Positions 11,578 through 22,278 of a stretch of 64,000 nucleotides of DNA are shown here, piece after piece. The DNA comes from Lucinisca nassula (taxonomy: Eukaryota > Mollusca > Bivalvia > Lucinida > Lucinidae), in the NCBI GenBank assembly GCA_963580285.1, contig OY757026.1, positions 67,519,396-67,583,395 on the forward strand, in the 5' to 3' direction. The notes under the pieces were generated by a model. The model was given only the letters and a program-made list of their open reading frames with translations, did no database searches and was not told the origin of the DNA. The stretch's first letter is position 1, and the number at the start of each line of letters is the position of its first letter. Position numbers and translations under genes: made by a program.

Positions 11578-12941
11578 TAGAAGCGTAAGCTAATTTCGCC
11601 AATAATCGAATTTCGCCAATTGTACATAAGATCGGTATTTTCGTGTGCGTGACGTCACAGGACATTACCAACTCAGGGAATCCTAAGGTCAAACTGAGAA
11701 GAAATGCCAATCCGAGAGCTAATACATAATTTCCTACCTGTAGCAATGTATTTCCCGCCATTTTGCTATGCCATTTCGTATCTCACATTTTTATTTTATT
11801 TCTCACGAGATTTGTAAGCTGCCAAAACAAACGCCGGCGTCTGTTTACATTTTGACCTTTCTAGTATGGAACTGACATATCCGTATTTTAGTATTGGGGC
11901 TCTCAAAGGAGAAATTAATGATTCAACTATTTGGGGGTTCTTATCCATGTTTAATGGAATACGGTAAATTTTCACAAGAGTTTTGAATGTAGGAGTGTAT
12001 TTAATTATTTGCTCTTAATTGTACCTTTCCACATTCGGCCAAAATAATAAATAGGCAGTGGCTAGCCGTCCGGTACCGGACGGCTAGCCAACCCACGTAG
12101 GAATGGCTAGCCGTCCGGTAGTAAATTTTACTCTCATTTCATATAGGGTATGAATGCTGAATAGCATTTGTATCATTTTCTGGAGTACTGGATGCTAAAT
12201 AGTTCCTACTCTGAGACTATGTGGGTGGCATTGAGATCATTTTAAAAATAAGGCAAAACAGAGCCCTATCGGTAATGCATGATTGACGTAGTAATTATGC
12301 CTGTGATAATAAAAGCTGTAGACGTGTTTACTTATTTCTAATAGTATCACTATCAATAATATATTTATAAGTAACTACCAATCGGTAATATAACTTAATA
12401 TTTTTATAAGTTTATATATTTTTCTTTTCCTTTCTTTGTGTAAATGCGGCTTGAAGGTACTAAAACGTTTGATCCAAGCGTCGCGAAAAACAACTAATAG
12501 CAACTGAGCAGTGCTGTAAATATCCTAAGAAATAAGGATCTTGATGACTTGCAGTTTTTCTCCTATTTTTTTTTAACAAATTTGTTTCACGATACAGCAA
12601 AAAGTCCAAAAGGTGCAGATGGAATGGCAAACAGTGTAGACCCTGCTTCAGGGGCAGTCTGATCTGGGACTGCACTATTTGCCGAAGCCTATCTGTCCCA
12701 ATACATAGGATCATTACGGTAATTGCTCTACTCATGGAGTTTCGGATCGTTGCCCTTATGTGTGCCCTGCTAACGAGATAATTACCCATAATTGATATTT
12801 CTTTGTACCTACCATGTTGAACTGATAGGCTAAATTTAATGTAAATCTATCACGATTAATATCAAGCACAATATCGGACACACATTTGTAGATTTTAATG
12901 ATAACAATAATAATATAAAATTGAACTTATCACACTGACAT

Positions 12942-12989
<48 letters not shown>

Positions 12990-13605
12990 TGTCACAGTGC
13001 CCGGGCAAGGCTTTGAGTACAATAGTCTATTGCATCAGGGTCAATTACAATTATGTCCCTTACTTAAATTTAGTGAAAAAAATGGCGACAAACAGGTGAT
13101 AAGAATACAGTTAGAGTAAATTAGAAATATTTTTATTACACTATAAGTTGGATAATATTATTCGGAACGCATACCCTATATAAAATGATAGACTTCAATT
13201 TACTACCGGAAGGCTAGCCATTCCTACGTGGGTTGGCTAGCCGTCCGGTACCGGACGATCAGACTCTTTGGCTGCTCGTCCGGTACCGGACGGGCAGACC
13301 CGTAGGCTGGTCGTCCGATACCGGACGGCTAGCCACTGCCTAATAAATATGTGTCAAAGTGTATATATATGTACTTTCTTCTCTTCTTTTACTTTTTTTA
13401 AGTTACCTCATGCATAGGGAACACCTGGTATTGGGGGCTCGAATTTTACTCCAAACTTTTAATCACAACAAAGATGGTGGAATTCCATTGATATTAACAT
13501 GATGATAATTTTTACATAATTTGACAAAAATGAATAGTTATCTGTTACATTCTGTTTGTCTTGCAAACCAAAGTTGCTCATATCACTCATAAAACACTGC
13601 AAATA
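11578..13605 (+). mobile_element. Element E, copy 1 (interrupted, right-truncated)
   Basis: Begins with GTAAGCTAATTTCGCCAAT and TAATCGAATTTCGCCAAT. Apart from the insertion at 12053-13340 it is nearly identical to the reverse complement of 25827-26496, and its right end (to about 13600) matches 21912-21989. Copy 2 also ends in CGAATTTCGCCAA motifs, so E appears to be a TIR-type non-autonomous transposon. No coding capacity is recognised. The right terminus present in copy 2 is missing here. Confidence 0.7.
12053..13340. mobile_element. TIR transposon (hAT-like) with 8-bp target duplication
   Basis: The left end is AGGCAGTGGCTAGCCG and the right end CGGCTAGCCACTGCC, each followed inward by palindromic GGCTAGCCGTCCGGTACC-type blocks. 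The direct repeat TAATAAAT flanks it (12045-12052, 13341-13348). Copy 2 of E (about 25995-26015) shows the empty site with a single TAATAAAT, proving an 8-bp duplication. The interior has no transposase-like ORF; it holds an ATA/ATT microsatellite at about 12945-12989. Confidence 0.85.
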
Positions 13606-14120
13606 CTCTGATCAGACTGCGCTGCTATGAAGTTAATACAATTTAACTTTCATCTTTAAAAAGAGAGACTCACGAAATAATGATCTGTTTATTTAATCAT
13701 TTATTAATTTATTCATTTATCGGATACCAAATCACAAAGGGCCTATTTATCAAAACACAGATTATTGGTAATTGCCAATTCGATTGTTGTTTATCTATTG
13801 CACTTTGTGCAGACGACTTTGTATGTAATTAGATTTTAAATATGATAAGTCGGGCGTCAAAGATTAAACAAGCGCGTGCCGTACCAGTGGAATGACTGTG
13901 TAAAATAGCCCAACAGAATAAATTAAGCATTGTCCGAGGACCAGACATCCTTGCTAGCGGCCAAAATGCTGACTGTTTTAATATAGCAAACACAATAACA
14001 ATATATTAAACATTTTAATATATATTAACGACAGCTTTAATTTTGAATAGCTAAGCCCTAGTTCACGTTGGCAATTCCTTTTATTCGACGCCCATTTAGT
14101 TACAGTGATGAACTGATAGT
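13606..14120. other. No supported gene
   Basis: A/T-rich sequence without a recognised motif, between the end of element E and the hairpin array upstream of the OTU-MULE ORF. The word CGGGCGTCAAAGATTAAAC and neighbours are single copy here. Confidence 0.35.
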
Positions 14121-14124
14121 GTAG

Positions 14125-14990
14125 AACCTGATCAGACTAGTCTCTTTAGAATCGTCTCATTTAAAAAGAAGAAATATAATGAACACCCCCGCACACATGT
14201 TTTGGAACAGAAATAAGAAAAATAATGTATACCCCCGCACACCCCAGTTTTCTCGTAGTTATACTGATAACATAGATTGTGGGTGTTCGTTAGAACTGTC
14301 TCATTGAGGCGGTCCTAACGAGTACCTATAAACAATGTTATGGAAAAGAAATAAGAAAAATAATGTATACCCCCGCACACCCCAGTTTTCTCGTAGTTAT
14401 ACTGATAACATAGATTATAGTCTCTTTAGAATCGTCTCATTTAAAAAGAAGAAATATAATGAACACCCCCGCACACATGTTTTGGAACAGAAATAAGAAA
14501 AATAATGTATACCCCCGCACACCCCAGTTTTCTCGTAGTTATACTGATAACATAGATTGTGGGTGTTCGTTAGATCTGTCTCATTGAGGCGGTCCTAACG
14601 AGTACCTATAATCTATGTTATGGAACAGAAATAAGAAAAATAATGTATACCCCCGCACACCCCAGTTTTCTCGTAGTTATACTGATAACATAGATTGTGG
14701 GTGTTCGTTAGAACTGTCTCATTGAGGCGGTCCTAACGGGTACCTATAATCTATGTTATGGAACAGAAATAAGAAAAATAATGTATACCCCCGCACACCC
14801 AGGTTTTCTCGTAGTTATACTGATAACATAGATTGTGGGTGTTCGTTAGAACTGTCTCATTGAGGCGGTTCTAACGAGTACCTATAATCTATGTTATGGA
14901 ACAGAAATATCAAAAATATTGTATACCCCCGCACACCCAGGTTTTCTCGTAGTTATACTCATAAAATAGATTGTGGGTGCTCGTTAGAAA
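14125..14990 (+). repeat. Hairpin-bearing tandem array upstream of the transposase ORF
   Basis: About six units of roughly 140 bp contain AATAATGTATACCCCCGCAC, CCCAGTTTTCTCGTAG and a hairpin TTCGTTAGAACTGTCTC / GAGGCGGTCCTAACGAG. Hairpins lie near 14275-14335, 14555-14620, 14690-14755 and 14832-14898. The first 140 bp are also repeated at 14410-14550 with a different arm. The last unit stops about 30 bp before the ORF. The array may form the 5' subterminal region of the transposon. Confidence 0.75.
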
Positions 14991-15023
14991 GTTTTCTCTA
15001 TTCTCTCTTCGATGCCCTGGTAG

Positions 15024-17960
15024 ATGCGTTGTTATTGTTTCAGACTGTCACATGCAGAGGAGTCGGGGAGTAAATCTGCGCTCATATATACAGCCAACTC
15101 GGAGATGAAGCTTCTTGAGACCTATGGTGTCAGTGTCAGAACAACTCCCAATTCATACGGGACAGTTGATGAGACTTCAGTGGCTATCTTGCAAATGTTT
15201 CAGCCATTAATGCTGGAAGAGTACATACCTCTATCTGTTTATGGGGATGGTAATTGTTTGTATAGGTCAGTTTCTAGGGCTTTATGTGGTGATGAGAACC
15301 AGCATGCTTTGTTGCGACTCAAAACAGCTCTAGAAATTATAAACAACAGGAAATATTATGATTCAAGGATGAGAACCTATGTTGACATAATATGTGATAA
15401 CAGAATATTCTTGAGTGACTATCACAAACTTATACATGATACAGTAAACCTTGGTTCCTACTCTGATATGGTAAACATATATGCATTAAGTGCTGCATTG
15501 AAAGTTCCTATCAGGTCATATTATCCTCCACAGCTGTTACCTGAACTATCTTCAGACGCATATTCAAAAGTTGTATATGGCAGAAATGTTCCCACAAAAC
15601 TGAAGCCCACATTTACTGTGATGTGGACTCAGTGTTTGGTACCAAGGAACGTAAGACATTTTGTCCCATACCATTTTGTCTGCTTGTCTAAGATAGTGTC
15701 AGAATCAGCTGAGGCAATAGTATTAGATGTGACTGACGGGTCTCAAAATGATAAGAAAGAATTTGAGGACAAATGTTTAACTTCAAAAACACTAAATAAT
15801 CATTCCACAAAAACCTCACATGAATCTTTTTCCGACAGTATCATATCTGTGCACGGGTCTGACCAACACGCACCAGACACACAACATGCAGACATCCCAT
15901 CAGACGTTGAAAATATAAGTGGTTTGACAGACGCTTCTTGGAAAACTGACCAAAACGACAGTTGCAATGCTGATACGGACGTTTGTCAGACTGTAATCCC
16001 TCCTAACAGCTCTGTCTGTGAAGAACTGGACATGTCAGATGAACAAAATTATGACGAGTCTGGTTCTTCGATAGAAGAACCCCATCCCGCAAAAGGACGG
16101 TTAGAAAACGGCAAATTTCTTGAAACGGGGCAAGTAGTTAATTTATTGATAGAGGCAAATGAACCGCTTGATGAGATCCCACAGGGCCTGAAAGAAAACG
16201 TTTATTTCATTGTAAACAATGAGAGCAATTTTGCTAATAAATCTGTTTCCAAACGAAGCAATTTTTGTGATGACTGTGGTATTTGGGAAACATCAAGTGG
16301 TTCATCTCCTACTTCATACTATCAAATAATAGGTAACGGGAACCTGAGGAAAATTTATTGGAAACAGAAAAAGTTTTGCAATGAAAAGCAGGTCAATCGC
16401 AAACGGCAATACATTCCTATGGAACCTCAACCAGATCCTAAAACCGTAGTATCTGTACAAAGATACTACGCTAAGCTAAAATATGACAAAAATTATGAAA
16501 AAAGGGTAACTTATTTTGGTAAAGGGTCTTCTAACAAGCTAGCGTTGGTAGAGTATGTGGGAAAGTTCCCAGGTTTGTCCGCACACGGAAACGCAAAGTC
16601 TGGAGAAAATGAGTATGTAAGAATACCGGCAAATGTTATGGAAGATATGGGGGAAATACTCAAATCTAATAAACCTACAGCAGCATACAACAAACTAAAG
16701 AGAAAGTATGATGATATGGCTAGGCCTAGAAACTTAGGTCAGGTAAGGCACAAAAAATTTCGCGAGAAATCAAATAATAGCGACTATTTTGGTCTCCACA
16801 GGAATAATGTTGCAGATCAAATACTGATTTTAGAAAATATGGTGTCTGAGAATCACAGTTTTGTCCGTAGCATTATACGAGATAATAATAAAACTCCTTG
16901 CATCGTATTATACTCAGACGAGCAAATATTAGATCTAAAAAACATATGCTGCTCAGGCCATTCAATATTGGGGGTAGACAAAACTTTTAACTTGTGCGAT
17001 ATGCACGTAACCGTAACTTGTTACAAACAAGTATCTGTAACAAGAGCATTAAGTGATGAAAACCCCATTTTTATTGGACCACTTTTTATCCATGACAACA
17101 GCGACTTTGACTCGTACTTTCAGTTTTTCAGCCATCTTAAAATGAAATTAGTTGACGTTGATTTAAAGCATCTCATCATAGGAACCGACGATGAAAGGGC
17201 CATGGTTAAAGCAATTATTACCGCCTTTCCTGAATCAAACCACATTCTTTGCACGCGCCACCTGAAACAAAATGCCATACAAAAACTTACAGACGACGCT
17301 GTGTCAAAATCTGACCGATTTAATCTTGTGGAAACCATGTTTGGGAATGATGGCATTGTCAATGCTGATGACTCTATATGTTTTACTGAAAAATGTCAAT
17401 CTTTTGAAAGTCAGTGCTCCCAAAAGTCAGAAAAATTTCTGAAATATTTTCAAGACCGACTACGGCACCAATTAAAAACAAAGGTAAACCAGCCCAAAAG
17501 AATGCAGCTAATAGATTCACAGTGGACAAATAACAACTGTGAATCTATTAACCACGTTCTAAAATCGCAAGCAGACTGGAAATCGAAACCGCTTACGGAA
17601 CTAGTAACCGGTATTCAAGAGCTGGTAGACGGACAGTTCAAAGAACTGCATGGTGCTTTGTTCGACATGGGTGAATTAAGATTGTCGGACACGCACAAGC
17701 GATTCAAAGTAACCAAAACTGAATGGGTTTCTAAAACTAGCCAGCAAAAGACTAGGCTGTACCGTCGGTTCAGGAACGCCAAATTATTAGACAACAAATA
17801 TGTTACCTCCACTGACGGACGGAGCACGATTGTGGCTCCAAAAACGCATGGCAAAAAGAAAAACCAATTAAAACGTAAGGTAAATGTTAGAACTGTAACT
17901 TGGAAAAAAAGCAAAACAAGCCCCAATGACTGTGACAGTAATAGTGACTTGTCAGATTAA
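15024..17960 (+). CDS. OTU protease-MULE transposase fusion protein
   Basis: An uninterrupted 978-codon ORF. The N-terminal third is an OTU-type cysteine protease domain: DGNC at residues 75-78 (Cys78 catalytic) and the His motif RHFVPYH at 211-217. A long Ser/Thr/Asp-rich linker (about 225-400) follows. Then comes a Cys-containing segment (FCDDCGIW...YYQIIGNGNLRKIYW), possibly a degenerate WRKY/FLYWCH-type DNA-binding fold. The C-terminal part is a MULE-type DDE transposase: GVDKTFNL (Asp652), IGTDDE (Asp722), CTRHLK zinc-like motif near 743-748, and NNNCESINHVLK (Glu near 840). The tail is Lys-rich (nuclear localisation likely). MULE transposases excise and insert their element; the OTU part would remove ubiquitin-like modifiers, its role here being unknown. 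Met28 (15105) is an alternative start. Hairpin arrays lie on both sides. An intact frame suggests recent activity or a domesticated gene; no introns are needed. Confidence 0.85.
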   Translation: MRCYCFRLSHAEESGSKSALIYTANSEMKLLETYGVSVRTTPNSYGTVDETSVAILQMFQPLMLEEYIPLSVYGDGNCLYRSVSRALCGDENQHALLRLKTALEIINNRKYYDSRMRTYVDIICDNRIFLSDYHKLIHDTVNLGSYSDMVNIYALSAALKVPIRSYYPPQLLPELSSDAYSKVVYGRNVPTKLKPTFTVMWTQCLVPRNVRHFVPYHFVCLSKIVSESAEAIVLDVTDGSQNDKKEFEDKCLTSKTLNNHSTKTSHESFSDSIISVHGSDQHAPDTQHADIPSDVENISGLTDASWKTDQNDSCNADTDVCQTVIPPNSSVCEELDMSDEQNYDESGSSIEEPHPAKGRLENGKFLETGQVVNLLIEANEPLDEIPQGLKENVYFIVNNESNFANKSVSKRSNFCDDCGIWETSSGSSPTSYYQIIGNGNLRKIYWKQKKFCNEKQVNRKRQYIPMEPQPDPKTVVSVQRYYAKLKYDKNYEKRVTYFGKGSSNKLALVEYVGKFPGLSAHGNAKSGENEYVRIPANVMEDMGEILKSNKPTAAYNKLKRKYDDMARPRNLGQVRHKKFREKSNNSDYFGLHRNNVADQILILENMVSENHSFVRSIIRDNNKTPCIVLYSDEQILDLKNICCSGHSILGVDKTFNLCDMHVTVTCYKQVSVTRALSDENPIFIGPLFIHDNSDFDSYFQFFSHLKMKLVDVDLKHLIIGTDDERAMVKAIITAFPESNHILCTRHLKQNAIQKLTDDAVSKSDRFNLVETMFGNDGIVNADDSICFTEKCQSFESQCSQKSEKFLKYFQDRLRHQLKTKVNQPKRMQLIDSQWTNNNCESINHVLKSQADWKSKPLTELVTGIQELVDGQFKELHGALFDMGELRLSDTHKRFKVTKTEWVSKTSQQKTRLYRRFRNAKLLDNKYVTSTDGRSTIVAPKTHGKKKNQLKRKVNVRTVTWKKSKTSPNDCDSNSDLSD

Positions 17961-17984
17961 AATATCTTCTGTGTAAGTTAGTGT

Positions 17985-18700
17985 CATAACGAAATTCTTA
18001 TTCATCCTTATCTAAACGAATATGATATGAAGCGTGTACCGTTTCTCGATGTTGAGAAGCCCGGCTGGGTAGGGACGGTCATATCTTATTCGTTTAGTTA
18101 ATGATGACTCTTTTTCAAAACAAGTCTACCATAAAAATTCAGTGAGTGATCAATTACTCTTTTGTGCAATACTGAAATTCTTACTCATCATTAGCTAAGC
18201 GAAAATGATATGAAGCGTGTACCGTTTCTCGATGTTGAGAAGCCCGGCTGGGTAGGGACGGTCATATCTTATTCGTTTAGTTAATGATGACTTTTTTTCA
18301 AAACAGGTCCACAATACAATTTCAGTGAGTGATCAATTACTCATTAGTGCAATACTGGAATTCTTACTCATCATTAGCTAAACGAATATGATATGAAGCG
18401 TGTACCGTTTCTCGATGTTGAGAAGCCCGGCTGGGTAGGGACGGTCATATCTTATTCATATAGCTAATGATGACTTTCAAAACAGGTCTACCATGAAATT
18501 TCAGTGAGTCATCAATTACACACTAGTGCAATACTGAAATTCTTATTCATCCTTTTCTAAACGAATATGATATGAAGCGTGTACCGTTTCTCGATGTTGA
18601 GAAGCCCGGCTGGGTAGGGACGGTCATATCTTATTCGCTTAGTAAAAGCTCATAAAATTTCAATCAGTAATCAAATACTCATTAGTGCTATACTGAAATT
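17985..18700 (+). repeat. 3' array of four structured hairpins
   Basis: Four units of about 180 bp each carry CTAAACGAATATGATATGA and TCATATCTTATTCGTTTAG arms (one mismatch). The conserved interior AGCGTGTACCGTTTCTCG / GTTGAGAAGCCCGGCTGG / GGTAGGGACGG includes an inner TTCTC-GAGAA stem. The inner block is nearly invariant in all four units (about 18013-18098, 18193-18278, 18370-18455, 18556-18640), while spacers between units vary. It begins about 25 bp after the transposase stop. Confidence 0.8.
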
Positions 18701-19022
18701 CTTATTTATCCTTAATTTTATAGATAGAACTCTCCAAAAAGTGCCGAACATTACATTACCGTCAGTCCTCTAATACCATTGTTTCCTGTATGTGCTGTGC
18801 TTTTGATGTGCTACTATGTAAAATGTGCTATATTTATAATATCGTTTGTTTCATCGCCATTTGCTCAAACCAATAATCTCACTTGGCATTTTCAGCTAGC
18901 TTAGTGTGTAATAGCTTACCAATCAATATAAGGGTGCCATACAGTGTATGTTTGAGTTTTGCCTACCGCTAACAATTAATAGTTGAGGTCATATGGAGAT
19001 GGGACTTTATTCTTACACAATA
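18701..19022. other. No supported feature
   Basis: Short unique A/T-rich stretch between the 3' hairpin array and the next hairpin series. Confidence 0.3.
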
Positions 19023-19047
19023 CCATAAATTGTGGGTACTCGTTAGA

Positions 19048-19224
19048 TTTGTTTGATTTGAGGTTTAACGTCCCTGTCAACACTGTATAGATCATTTTGG
19101 AGACGTCGGTTCCAATTTTGTGGGACGTTTACCCGACATTGAGATGAAATGACATCTCAAGCCCTGTCGACCAATAAAACCAATAGTGTTTATAAGCCCA
19201 TATATTTCTTCAAGCCCCGATGGG
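19048..19224 (-). mobile_element. SINE-C copy, internally shortened, inside a hairpin
   Basis: Contains the SINE-C 3' part (TTTGATTTGAGGTTTAACG) and 5' end (TTCTTCAAGCCCCGATGGG) but lacks the middle. It is flanked by CTCGTTAGA (19039-19047 and 19225-19233), a 9-bp target duplication lying in one arm of a hairpin repeat. Confidence 0.75.
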
Positions 19225-20131
19225 CTCGTTAGAACCACCAATGTGGGGACCGGTTCTAACGAGCACCCACAATCTGTTTGATTTATTAGACGAGTAGCTT
19301 TGCCAATAAACCACACAGGCTTCTTAATTAAATGTAAATATGTTCTTATTAAAAACCTGCAGATTACACTCTATATGACTTCTCAAGACTTTCGGATGAG
19401 TCTTTAAACCGAGGTCCCGTCTCCGTATGACCTTAGCTGTTGGTGAGACGTAAAGCTAAAACACTGATTCAGTCATTACACTTTAGATTGAGAAAAGTGT
19501 GGTTCACAGTAGTATACATTATTTCTGTGTTCTTGAAAAAATACATATTGTGGGCACTCGTTAGAATCTCCAATGTGGGGGCGGTTCTAACGAGCATCCA
19601 CAGTCTGTTTGGTTTATGAGACGAGTAGCATTGCCAATACACCACAGAGGCTTCTAAATGTAAATATGTTTTTATGTTCTTATTATAGACCTGTAAATTA
19701 CACTTTATATGAGTTATCAAGAGTTTCAGAGGATTAGTTAAACCGAGGTCCCGTCTCCATATGACCTTAGCTGTTGGTGAGACGTAAAGCTAAAACTCTC
19801 ATTAACTCATTAAACTTTAGAATGAGAACCATGTGTGGTTCACAGTGATATGCATTTCTGTGTTCTTGAAAAAAAAATAGATTGTGGGCACTCGTTAGAA
19901 TCTCCAATGTGGGGGCGGTTCTAACGAGCATCTAGAATTTGTTTGATTTATGAGACGGGTAGCATTACTTATACAACACGGAGTCTTTTAAAAAAATGTA
20001 AATATGTTTGTATGTTCTCAGTAAAACCATTAAAGTTGCAATGTACAATTGTGACAACTGTGCAAACCAATTATAAACATAGATTACTATATATTTCGTT
20101 TTTGGTCATTTGCTTTCCATACAAATACCCA

Positions 20132-20279
20132 CCCAGCAGGCACATGACTTAACTGTGACGTCACATCAACGTCGGCCCAACGTCGTGACCTTTGCAACGT
20201 CACATCAACATCGGTGCAACGTCATGATGTTGCACCGACGTTGATTTGACGTTGCTAGCGCGACGTGTGTCTGCTGTGC
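20132..20279. mobile_element. MITE with CCCAGCAGGCA ends
   Basis: Inverted ends CCAGCAGGCACATGAC and CGACGTGTGTCTGCTG enclose palindromic blocks around CAACGTCGG/CCGACGTTG. A second copy is at 62669-62794. About 150 bp, no coding capacity. Superfamily not assigned. Confidence 0.65.
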
Positions 20280-20465
20280 ATGATACGAATACCTTTGATC
20301 AAAGAAATACTTGAATATGTGAACACTGTAAATTCCACTTGATATAGAGAAAAGTAGGGTTTACAATGGTATATATTAATGTCTGAATTCTGGCACAAAA
20401 AACATAGATTGTGGATACTTGTTATAACCGCATCTGTTGAGACAGTTCTAACGAGCAGCCAGTAT

Positions 20466-20980
20466 CTGTTTGGTGCAAAAAACGGAGAAAAAAATCAATT
20501 ATTTGCCTGAAAAAAAAAATTTAGTTATGGGCCAATAAGAGGTACCATTATATCACAGATATTTTAAAGAGAATTCCTTCAATAGCGTTGCCGTCCAACA
20601 TCTTCAGTGATGCGGGACAGTGGTACTTCAGGACATATTTTTTTCTGTCTAGTCCACAAACAATGTAAGAATCTTTTTCTTGCATACACTCTCCGGGATT
20701 CTGGAAGTCATTTACATTGTAGGCATGTAAGATTACTCAATTTGTATCTGGCCAGGATCACCGGACTAGGCCAAGACTATTCCAGGGTAAAATCCAGTAT
20801 TTCCTAAAGCGGCTAGCATACTTCTAAAACTCAACCTACACCTTTATATCAGAATAAATATGACCAAAGACATATAATTCTCTAACTTATGACTAAAATA
20901 AAGGTCCGTTCCGGTTATTCCAGGTCCGTTCCGGTTATTGGGTCCATTCCGGTCCATTCCGGTTAGTAAACGGACCCAAC
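20466..20980. other. No gene; small GGTCCGTTCCGG repeat
   Basis: 20895-20975 has four or five copies of GGTCCRTTCCGG-type words. The remainder shows no recognised feature. Confidence 0.35.
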
Positions 20981-21911
20981 ACATTTCTATTCAGATAAAG
21001 TTGATAGTGGATAATTTTACCCCCTCGGGTGCCCCTTTCATCAGGATTTCAAAAGTTGGCGAAATTCGCTTACTTTTTTTCAAGATGGCGGATTTTGAGT
21101 GGTCTGAAATAGCGAAGGTTTTGATGATAGACATCGCTATTTTAATGCCGTAAAAGCTTCCCTTGTGTTGGATCAGGTCAGTATTTTTGATGAAAGGGTT
21201 TTCTATCAGATAAATATGGGTTTATGCATACCGCACCAGTGTTTACGGTTACGTTGGCGAAATTCGATTACCCCAGTATATACCATGCCCCCTTTCTCTA
21301 TGGTATCGATCCCCAAAGAAGACCCTTACAAGACACTGGGGGGATACCACCCCTGCAATCAGCTGCCTGCAATGCATGGAAAGAATGTTTTTTTCTCTTC
21401 GCTGCGGGTATATACAGTTCCCGATTCTCTCCCCTATACGTTTTCTTCCCAGCAGAAAAAACGGTACAGTCTTAACCAGTCTGCAAGCGTCTGAACGACA
21501 CTGATGAATAGAAAATAGAGCATTTGACATTCCTGGTGTATGAATGTCATTTGACATGTCACCAGTAACAATTCTGATTCTGATTTGGTTGTTTCCTCAA
21601 ACATAAAAGTTATACTGGGGTAATCGAATTTCGCCAACGTAACCGTAAACACTGGTGCGGTATGCATGAACCCATATTTATCTGATAGAAAACCTTTTCA
21701 TCAAAAAATACTGACCTGATCCAACACAAGGGAAGCTTTTACGGCATTAAAATAGCGATGTCTATCATCAAAACCTTCGCTATTTCAGACCACTCAAAAT
21801 CCGCCATCTTGAAAAATAGTAAGCGAATTTCGCCAACTTTTGAAATCCTGATGAAAGGGGCACCCGAGGGGGTAAAATTATCCGCTATCAACTTTATCAG
21901 ACTAGAAATGT
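20981..21911. repeat. Large inverted repeat (300-bp arms, 330-bp loop)
   Basis: 20981-21280 and 21611-21911 are near-identical in opposite orientation, including AAGATGGCGGATTTTGAG and TTGGCGAAATTCGATTACC. The loop holds one unit of satellite S190 and a retroposon tail. The arms are the terminal part of element E, so this may be two E ends meeting head to head. Confidence 0.85.
21281..21455. repeat. Satellite-like repeat S190, isolated unit
   Basis: Matches the 9471-10016 units (CATGCCCCCTTTCTCTATGG, CAAGACACTGGGGGG, CTCCCCTATACGTTTTC). It lies in the loop of the inverted repeat, next to E ends just as at 11577. Confidence 0.75.
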
Positions 21912-22278
21912 GTTTCATGAGTGATATGAGCAACTTTGGTTTGCAAGACAAACAGAATGTAACAGATACCTATTCATTTTTGTCAAATTGTTGTCAGGTT
22001 GTTGCGCATGCGTCGGGTCAACTAACATCCTTCATCTTTTCTCGTACTTCAAACAATAAAAACAACGATTCTATGGAGAGATCGGATATTTTTTTGTGTT
22101 AGGCCATAGGTTTAGGAACCCCTTACATTTTTCTCATTCATCAATCTTTGGGAACTGCAGTGTTTATTGAGTGAACAAACTTTCAAATGTCCTAAATTCA
22201 CCCGGTTTCCCACGGTCACGTGACCGCCATTTTTTGTTTTGTTTACTTCCGGCGAGGACAAACTTGTGAGTTTCGAAG

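Larger units (their letters stand above)
19023..20465. repeat. Right-hand hairpin series (about 345-bp periodic)
   Basis: Hairpins of the type TGTGGGCACTCGTTAGAATC...GGTTCTAACGAGCATCC recur near 19028/19228 (split by a SINE), 19550, 19890 and 20405. Around 19250-19920 a unit of roughly 345 bp repeats, including the 3' part of a SINE-T (CGAGGTCCCGTCTCC, GACGTAAAGCTAAAAC). The stems resemble those of the array at 14125-14990, so both may belong to one large element around the OTU-MULE ORF. Confidence 0.65.

Noticed and set aside
14125..14990. CRISPR-like regular repeats
   Set aside because: Eukaryotic context, 140-bp units with hairpins and no spacer diversity.
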